DNA of 64,000 nucleotides from Strigops habroptila (lineage: Eukaryota; Chordata; Aves; Psittaciformes; Psittacidae). The number at the start of each line of letters is the position of its first letter. Position 1 is the stretch's first letter. Below the pieces are notes generated by a model. The model made no database searches, was not told the DNA's origin, and saw nothing but the letters and a program-made list of their open reading frames with translations. A program made the position numbers and the translations under genes. Of the stretch, positions 56,702 to 64,000 are shown piece by piece. The DNA lies in the NCBI RefSeq assembly GCF_004027225.2, contig NC_044277.2:97089552-97153551 (forward strand), given 5' to 3'.

Positions 56702-58555
56702 CTAGGCTGGCAGCCCCTTGGAGAAGGCGTACATCCCGGGCAGGTAGAGTGCGTCCCCGGCCCGGCCAGCCTCCTCCACCGCCTGGCACTCGGCCTCGTC
56801 CCGGTGCTTGATCTCCTGCAGGGCAGAGCACGGTGCTGGCACCCACCACGGCACTGCGCGGTGCTGGTGCCGGTGCCGGGGGTCAGCTCACCTTCACCGC
56901 CAGGTGATGGCTGGGGCCGCAGTTGTGGTACTTGTCCAGCACCTTGGGGACATCACCGCTGTCAAACTTGTAGCAAGCCAGGCAGGTTGGCTTCCTCTGC
57001 GGGGAGAGCGTGGCATGTGGCATGTCACAGAATCATAGCATCATAGCATGGTTTGGGTTGGAAAGGACCTTAAGATCATCAAGTTCCACTAGAGCAGGTT
57101 GCTCCAAGCCCCGTCCAACCTGGCCTTGAACACCGCCAGGGATGGAGCATTCACAACTTCCCTGGGCAACCTCTGCCAGTGCCTCACCACCCTCATAGTA
57201 AAGAACTTCTTCCTTATATCTAACCTAAACTTCCCCTGTTTAAGTTTGAAGCCATTACCCCTTGTCCTACCACTACAGTCCCTAAGGAAGAGTCCCTCCC
57301 CAGCATCCTTATGGGCCCTCTTCAGATACTGGAAGGCTGCTATGAGGTCTCCACGCAGCCTTCTCTTCTCCAGGCTGAACAGCCCCAACTCTCTCAGCCT
57401 GTCTTCATACGGGAGGTGCTCCAGCCCCCTGATCGTCCTTGTGGCCCTCCTCTGGACTCGCTCCAACAGCTCCATGTCCTTCTTATGTTGAGGACACCAG
57501 AACTGCACACAATACTCCAAGTGAGGTCTCATGAGAGCAGAGTAGAGGGGCAGGATCACCTCCTTCGACCTGCTGGTGATGCAGCCCAGAACACAGTTGG
57601 TTTCTGGGCTCAAGCGCACACTGAAGCCGGGTCATGGGGAGCTTCTCATAGACCAACCCCCCCAAGTCCTTCTCCTCAGGGCTGCTCTCAATCCAGTCTC
57701 CCCCAGCCTGCAGCTGCACCCAGGATCCGGCCAGCCTGGGTGCCGCTCACCATGCCACTGCCGCGTGGAGCCACTGTCCCACCAGCCCTCCCTGGGGGAC
57801 ATGGGGAGGTGGAGGTGCTGTGTCCCTGCAGGATGTGCCGGTTGGCAATTCAACTCACCCGGTTCTCCAGGACCTTGCAGTTCTGCCGGCGCGTTGTCCG
57901 CTTGGTGCAGGCTGTCTGCACCAGGTTGACCCGCAGCTGGACGAAGGTCCCCGAGGGGTCTTCCTGTGGGGAGAGGGGACAGCAGGTCAGCCACAGCGGG
58001 GGGACAGGGTGGCCGACATAGGGCTGTCAGTGCCATGCCCTCAGTGCATGCCAACCCTGTGCCAGGGGCTGCTTGGCACATCACGGGGACCCCAACCCCA
58101 AGGGGACATCCAGCTTGCTGGGACCCCATGAGGTGGTCCAAACTCGGGATCCCAGAGCACCCAGCCCTTCCTGAGGAACAACCAAGGCTCAAGCGCTGCT
58201 ATTGGTGCTCCCGGTGTAGCCAGGCCCCAGTGGTTAATGAGTAGCTGAGCTCTGACCCCCATGACCATCCATGCCCATGAGTCTGGTCCCTGATCCCCCT
58301 CCGGGACACCCTGGCACCTCGATCCCCTCCCCACCATCCCCGGTGACACGGGACCGGAGGCTCAGCTGCCTCCGCAGCCCCAGTGCTCACCCGCTCGACG
58401 GCCCCTTCCACCGCCTGCTCCTTGAAGAGGAAATGCACGTTGCTGCGCCCGTGGAAATAGTCCAGCACCTCCTTCACCACCCGCCGCTGCAGCGGGGACT
58501 GGCTGGCGGCGGCCAGGGCCACCAGGCCCAGGCAGAGGGCTAACGGGAGCCTCAT
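56702..58555 (-). CDS. RARRES2: Retinoic acid receptor responder 2 (chemerin)
   Basis: Secreted, cystatin/cathelicidin-fold chemoattractant and adipokine precursor acting on CMKLR1-type receptors. Four coding exons on the minus strand, 58391-58555, 57859-57963, 56892-56996 and 56702-56815, all joined in phase 0, give 162 residues (human 163). The signal peptide is [17 protein letters not shown]. It is followed by [20 protein letters not shown] (human QRRGLQVALEEFHKHPPVQW), [20 protein letters not shown] and CLACYKF. The C-terminus [14 protein letters not shown] corresponds to human YFPGQFAFSKALPRS, where proteolytic trimming activates chemerin. Cys residues of the cystatin-like core are conserved (TACTKR, NCKV, TCLACYK, HNCG, AECQ). 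An upstream in-frame Met exists at 58753, but the chosen Met gives the signal peptide. Intron two holds a CR1, and an endogenous retrovirus starts about 630 bp upstream. Confidence 0.96.
57027..57720 (-). mobile_element. CR1 LINE, 5'-truncated, in RARRES2 intron
   Basis: The minus strand holds a long open CR1 ORF2 C-terminus with recognisable blocks [40 protein letters not shown] and RDIRKKFF-type sequence, up to the end of the ORF. The 3' tail at the left edge is the usual ATGATTCTGTGAC-like end. It is the least decayed CR1 copy in the window and lies in the same sense as RARRES2. Confidence 0.93.
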
Positions 58556-59189
58556 CCCTGCGGCGGGGGGCTGCCGGGGCTGCCTGACCCCGGGGAACCG
58601 CTGCGATCGACCCGCTGCTGGCGTTGATCTTTCATTAACCGATTTCCTGGGATCTGCCCTCTTTTCCGCCCCAGGGCCGGCCCCGCTTGCGCGGCGTGTG
58701 TGGCCCCCCCCTCCCCAAACCCACCCCCGGCACGGCCCCTCTGGCACGGCCACAGGAGGAGGGATTGGCCACGGCTACCGCGGCACACCGGGGGGACACC
58801 AGGTCACTCTGAGCCTCATGTCCTGCAGGAAGCGCTGCCAAGGATCCGGAGCAGGGAAGCGGATCTCCCGCCCAGGGCAGGAAAGCTGCTCAGGTCTGGC
58901 AGCTGAACATGGCCGTGAGAGGAAGGGACTCCCCAAAGCCTTTCCCCCACCGTGGGATGGGGCGATTTGGGGTGTCAGAATGGAGCCCTGGGGTGCTGAC
59001 CATGTGTCACCCCTCCTCCACGGGGGACCTCCAGGGCCACACAACAGGCCTGGAGGCAGAGGGGGGGCCCAGCACATCGGCCACAGAGTGCCAGTGCCCC
59101 CCAGAGTCCTCCCGCCACTGGCTGGGACCAACCCCCCCACCCTGTTCCACCCGGGGCACCACAGCAGGGCCAAGGCCTCCATCCCCGTG
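58556..59189 (-). promoter_or_regulatory. RARRES2: RARRES2 5' flank
   Basis: No gene is seen between chemerin and the retroviral LTR. On the minus strand GGTTAATGAAAGATCAAC (58622-58639) contains an HNF1-like half site (GTTAAT) about 80 bp upstream of the start codon. This would fit liver expression, but a half site is weak evidence. Confidence 0.4.
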
Positions 59190-59619
59190 TGTTAGAACCT
59201 TAAACCCTTTTCTTGTGAACACTCAGGTCAGACACAGCAGTGAAGCAGCGATTTATTAAATGCTTTTGCAAAAACAGGTGTCCTGGTAAGTAAACACACC
59301 CAATGGCTACAAAGTTCTTCCCTTTATTCCCTATCCGCGACTGCAAAGTTCCTCCCTTGTTTCCCACTGGTTGGGTACTATCCAACATCCCACGTGAAGT
59401 CCTGCCCCTCTCTGCATCTCCCCCTACTCTAATTCGAGAGCCTGCTCCCCTTCTTTGCTAACCTCCTTTTATGTTATGGTTTCTGCACATTGCTGAACTT
59501 GTTATGAGCTGTAACCACAAACCCAGCTCCTGCCAGAGCTTCCCGCCTTGCCATCGTGTTCTGACAGCTACGTTTGGTTAATGGCCGATGGCAAAAACAG
59601 CATCTTAATACTTTTTACA
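59190..59619 (-). mobile_element. 3' LTR of a class I endogenous retrovirus
   Basis: The element reads TGT...ACA on the minus strand. It is preceded on that strand by a polypurine tract (AAAAAGGGTGAAT, 59620-59632). AATAAA lies within it on the minus strand near 59251-59256. The 5' LTR is outside the window, so age from LTR divergence cannot be judged. Confidence 0.82.
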
Positions 59620-59660
59620 ATTCACCCTTTTTGTTTGAATATTTGCTTTTCGCATAAATT

Positions 59661-60863
59661 TTAAGGTACTGTTCCCTTCTCAAATGCCAAAGTAAACGGA
59701 ATGGCCAACTGGACAATCGCACACGTGCCTTTCCAATTTGGAGGAAGCGTGGGTCTCAAGACTCTCCCTCCACAATACCACCACAGGTCCGTTCTGGGGA
59801 TGCTCAGAGCTGAGTAATTACCCGTTTCCTCCTCAGCCACGTTTAGCAATTCCGTGCACATCTCCAGCTGTCCGAGATCTTTGGTAGCACCCACACCCTG
59901 CCGTGAGAGACAAGCTGTATGGTTACCAGCTGCCACGGAGAAGGTGGGGGGTACCTTGATATCCTTCTTCCGTAGTGCAGGGAACAGCAGAGAAAGGGAC
60001 TTACAGGCTTCGCTTCCCCATGCAGTCCTTTCCTGGTACAATGCGATCATACACCTCATTCCTTGTGCATCCTTACTCCATCCTAAAGGAAAAGGGACTA
60101 CCTGTGCTGTAGGTCGCCCCGAAGCGCATGCATCACAATTGCTTCTATTTAAGCTTTTCACTCTATATTTGATCAGTTCTACCCCGGTATTGGTATCTCC
60201 ATATCCTGCTTCTGTTTCAGATGGGCGCTTCAAATCTTTCACCTTTTCTACCTTACGAGTATTTGGTGGAGTCCCTGCTTCTGCTGCTGGAGGAACGGTA
60301 GTGCCTGGAGTTTGGGTATGTTCATTTCTCTTTGGTTCCCAAACTACGATCCTAAATCGAGCAAGCGGATCTTTTCCTGTGACATCCGCCCCTAGGCCGT
60401 AAGTTTGGCTTACTTCCCCATCAGCATTTGTAATGGTAAGTATTATGGGATTGCATTCTAAATCCTTACAGTCAGGTTCCACGTGACCTTTAAACATTGC
60501 AATTTTACTTTTTAGAGATTTCCCCCGAGCACTGGGTGAGACCCACCCATTAAAGGCAGTTGTAAACCAAACATCACTCCACCCGGGACAAGGCGGTCCC
60601 CAGTATGGTTGGAGGTAATACTCTGGGCATAAGTATTTATCGTGACTGCTTAACTTCCTTTGCTCTTTTAGATCTCCACACGTGAGTACCTGACAGGCGT
60701 CAAATTGGATAGTTTGCGGATTGTGTGCCTTAGTAATATTTATCCACAATTTGACTGGATATCCCAGCAACCCTCTCATTTGCTCAACATAGGCTTCTTG
60801 TTCCAAACTTTTGCCTTCAATTCCTAATAGATATAAGTTCATTAGCACTATGACCTTCCACAT
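59661..60863 (-). pseudogene. Endogenous retroviral envelope region (fossil)
   Basis: Envelope surface-type sequence follows a hydrophobic leader (WKVIVLMNLYLLGIEG) and shows class I features such as CPGWSDVWFTTAFNGW and NWKGTCAIVQLAIPF. It lies between the integrase part and the polypurine tract of the provirus. It is treated as a fossil part of the element; no host function can be inferred from sequence alone. Confidence 0.8.
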
Positions 60864-62356
60864 TTTTAGGTTTTTTGCTAATCAGCCCCCCCCTTCTCTT
60901 TTATCCCCAAACCCTATGTTTTCAGCACAGCAAATACAGCAAAAGTACAAAATAATCTTATAAAGGTTCTTGCAAGTGTTTGGAAGCAAGAGTGAATGCT
61001 TATTGTCTCTTTATCTTAATATACAGGAGGTTCTCAGTTGGTTGTCACGCCACTGCCCGTCTTCAGCTGGGAGTTCCACCGGTCCTTTGATCCTCACAGA
61101 GTGTGTCCAACCTCTTTTGGCAGTCCTCACAGCAGTGTCAGTGGTCAACAAGACCGGTAACGGGCCGTCCCATCCAGGCTGTAGTTTAAAGTCCTTCCAT
61201 GACTTGATCAGTATCCGGTCCCCTGGTTGAATGGAATGGACCGTGAATTCCAAGGGTGGCGTTTGAGCGCGGAGTCCTTTGTTTCTGAGAAAAGACAAGG
61301 AAGAAGACAGCCCCAGTAGGTAATTCTTTAGGAAGATATCCTTAGTTTCAAACTGCAGGATCTCACCGACCTTACCCACATAAGGTAGACCAAATAACAT
61401 TTCATACGACTCCAAAGGCGTTTTTGTATAGATAGTTCCTTCACTTTCTTTTAATATTTGTAAAGCCTGGTTCAGGGCATATAATTCACGAGTTCAGGCT
61501 GACCAAGTATTTGGTAGTTGCCCTGCTTCCCTTATACTATGATCGTTCCCATCAGCAACTGCATAACCATTGTGCCTTCTTCCCTCTAGGAGCCGGGAGG
61601 AGCCATCAATGAATAGGCGGAGGCCAGCATTTAGTGGTGTATCTCTTAGATCAGGACGTACCTTTGTTTGGTACTCTATTATGTCAAGGCAATTGTGTTC
61701 AAGATTCTGACTATCTGCTTCCCCTTCCCACAAAAAGGTGGCTGGATTGAGACATGAACCAGTAGTTAAGACTAGATCATCTTTTTCCATTAACATAGCT
61801 TCGTATTTCAGAATCCTGGAATTGGTAAGCCATCTCCCTGCCTTCTCAGTTAAGACTGTTTTTACTTGATGTGGAGTGCTTACCACAAGTGCTCCTCCAA
61901 AGGTTAGCTTTCTACTTTCCTCTACCAAAAGGGCAGTAGCTGCAACTGCTTGCACACACTCTGGCCATCCTCGAGAGACTGGATCCACTAATTTAGAAAG
62001 GTAGGCTACGGGTTGTCTCCCCGGTTCTGAGCCAAGACTCCCAGAGCCATTCACCTGTGGCAAATAAATGAAAGGGTTTGCCTAGGGATGGCAAAGCTAA
62101 CATGGGAGCAGTTATCAAACTTTGGTTTAGCTTCTGCACTAGTTCTTCTTTGTAACACATCAGGTTCTTCTTCTAATAATTTCAAGTACAATCCCTTTGT
62201 CTTCTGCGCATATGACTCAATCCACAAGTGACGGTAGCCTGTCAGCCCTAGCAACTTTCTCAGCTCCTTGTTAGTCCTTGGGAGAGGTAATTCAACTATT
62301 CCTTTTATTCTCTTTGGGTTTATATTTCGCTTTCCTTCACTCATCAAGTGTCCCAG

Positions 62357-62930
62357 GTATTTGTCGTGGTTCAAGCCCAGCCGGTAACTCAGAACCACGC
62401 AGCCACTCGCTCACTCCCCCTCTTCTTCCTCCCCGCTCCTGGCGAGATCAGGAAGAGAATCAGAAGAATGTAACTCCCACGGGTTGAGATAAGAGCAGTC
62501 CAGTAACTAAGGTATAATACAAAACCACTGCTGCTACCACCAGTAATAATAGTGATTAGTGAAATAACAAGGGGAGAGGATACAATTGCTCACCACCTGC
62601 CGACCGATACCCAGCCCGACCCGAGCAGTGATCTTGCCCTTCCGGGTAACTCCCCCCAGTTTATACACTGGGCATGAGGTGCTGTGGTATGGAATACCCC
62701 TTTGGCCGGTTTGGGTCAGGTGTCCTGTCTCTGCTTCCTCCCGGCTTCTTGTGTCCCTCCTCACTTGCAGACTGTGAGAAACTGAAAAGTCCTTGATCAG
62801 AGTGAGCATTACTTAGTAACGACTGAAACATCGGTGTGTCATCAGCATTGTTCCCAGACTGAAGCCAGAACACAGCAATGCACCAGCTACTCAGAAGAAT
62901 AACTGTTACAGCTGAAACCAGGACAGTATT
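62357..62930 (-). mobile_element. ERVL-type solo LTR nested in the class I provirus
   Basis: The LTR spans 62362-62925 (564 bp), in minus orientation, TGTCCTGGTTTCAGCTG...AACCACGACA, with imperfect inverted ends. It is flanked by a perfect 5-bp target duplication GTATT at 62357-62361 and 62926-62930, the length expected for ERVL. A TATA-like CAGTGTATAAACTGG is present in sense. No internal sequence is present, so it is a solo LTR. It is younger than the host provirus. Confidence 0.9.
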
Positions 62931-64000
62931 TGACCTCTTCTTCTACATATTGCAATCTGTCCTTTGATACTCTTAGGCCTTGCTCTCCCACAAAGTTTAG
63001 TGATGCCTTTGTAACTTGTGCTACTGCCTCTTTCTTTTTGCCTGAAATTAACAAATCATCCACGTATTGCAACAGGGCAACGTGTGGGGGTGCTTTGAAT
63101 TTTTCTAATACTTGTTCTAACACCTGCACAAATAAATTGGGTGACTCTAAATCCCTGCAGCAACACCATCCACTGAAACTGCTGTTTACGCCCCGCGTAG
63201 GGGTCCTTCCATTCCAATCCAAACATGTCTCAGCTTTCTGGATCCAACGGGCATGCCCAAAAGGCATCCTTCAGATCTTCCACATTGAACCATTCCTGTT
63301 CATGTGGTGTTTTACTCATTATGGTATAAGGATTTGGGACCACTGGATGCTGGACATGGACTATTTGGTTCAGTTTTCTCAGATCCTGGACCAAACAATA
63401 TGACCCACCAGATTTTCTTCCAGGTAAAAAGGGGACACACAGGGTTCCAACAGCCCGTCTTTGGTCAAAGCTTCTATGACCTGCTGAAGCCCTTTGCGTC
63501 CTTCCAGTGGGACAGGATATTGCTTTTGGTTTACCACCTCTCCTTCCCTTTTCAATTTGATTTTTAAAGGGTTTCTGTTCAATCCTCCCCTATTTCCTTC
63601 TTTCACCTAAACTACTGGATCTATTTCCTTTTCATCTTTTTTTCTTAATAGGGCCATAAACATAAGGATTTGATCCCTATAAGTTTTCACTTCTAGTCCT
63701 AACTGTCCAATCAAACCTCTTCCTAATAAATTGCTCCCTGCCTCAGGAATATATAAAAATTGCCCTTTAATTGTTCCATTTCCTAATGTTAATGTGGTGT
63801 TTTCAAACACGGGGACTGAGAATCCTTCCCCTTTTACTCCTGAGACTATCAATTTTTGATCAGCTAGTTTCAACCCTGGGGGTATAAAGTTTAATGAGGT
63901 TTGAGCAGCTCCTGTACCAAGTCAAAAAACCTCTTCCTCATCCTGAGGTCCCTCCTTCAAACTGACCAAGGGTTCTTGGTGGGACCTAAAGTTAAGAAAC

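Larger units (their letters stand above)
59190..64000 (-). mobile_element. Class I (gammaretrovirus-like) endogenous retrovirus, broken, cut by the window edge
   Basis: Fossil provirus on the minus strand. Parts in order from the right edge are protease-like (about 63607-63873), reverse transcriptase (about 62051-63606, interrupted by a solo LTR at 62362-62925), RNase H (about 61494-62063), integrase C-terminal region (about 61011-61415), envelope (59661-60863), polypurine tract and 3' LTR. Class I affinity comes from the YVDDLLISG reverse transcriptase box, the FIDGSSR RNase H start and the integrase tail GDRILIKSWKDF with TAVRTAKRGWTHSVRIKG. It is broken, with several breaks. Gag and the 5' LTR would lie beyond the right edge. 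It is older than the LTR nested in it. Confidence 0.9.

Noticed and set aside
58199-58753. Longer N-terminus for chemerin starting at 58753
   Set aside because: The extension is GC-rich with no signal-peptide character. The internal Met at 58555 begins a typical signal peptide and gives the family length.
1-64000. CRISPR arrays, operons, rRNA or tRNA genes
   Set aside because: The tandem repeats here have no constant-repeat/unique-spacer structure, the genes are spliced eukaryotic genes, and no cloverleaf-like sequence was noticed.

Overview
The window is avian nuclear DNA. It has four chicken-repeat-1 (CR1) LINE copies, an ERVL-type LTR of a kind common in birds, very GC-rich short introns full of minisatellites (typical of a microchromosome), and a gene order matching the human 7q36.1 neighbourhood. 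Genes are spliced with GT-AG introns. The exon models here were built by hand from splice signals, reading phase and recalled family sequences, without any alignment.

Layout. 1-2.9 kb: no gene recognised; a CR1 copy and a pair of diverged inverted repeats. 2.9-17 kb: three C2H2 zinc-finger genes on the + strand. Gene A (3106-5145) has KRAB plus 9 fingers. Gene B (8974-12650) has acidic exons instead of a KRAB A box, plus 11 fingers. Gene C (15206-16769) has KRAB plus 3 good fingers and a decayed finger tail. All their internal exons join in phase 1, and the promoters of B and C look duplicated. 17.7-18.4 kb: C-rich repeat. 18,453-49,271: SSPO (SCO-spondin) on the - strand, a giant secreted mosaic protein (EMI-like, three VWF-D assemblies, ten LDLa repeats, TSP1/TIL arrays, FA58C, mucin-like stretch, C-terminal cystine knot). 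50.3-53.1 kb: ZNF467 (+), head-to-head with SSPO. 54.8-55.6 kb: LRRC61 (+), with a perfect RFX X-box in its CpG-rich first exon/promoter. 56.7-58.6 kb: RARRES2/chemerin (-), four coding exons, one intron holding a CR1. 59.19 kb to the right edge: a broken class I endogenous retrovirus on the - strand, cut off by the window, with a younger ERVL-type solo LTR inside it.

The genes do not form a pathway; they are a conserved neighbourhood. SSPO is the Reissner's-fibre glycoprotein, ZNF467 and genes A-C are DNA-binding regulators, LRRC61 is a small leucine-rich-repeat protein, and chemerin is a secreted chemoattractant/adipokine. No wholly new system was found. The best second looks are the acidic phase-1 exon cassettes and paired promoters of the zinc-finger cluster, the decaying finger array of gene C, the LRRC61 X-box, the rearranged synteny, and the intronic repeats of SSPO.
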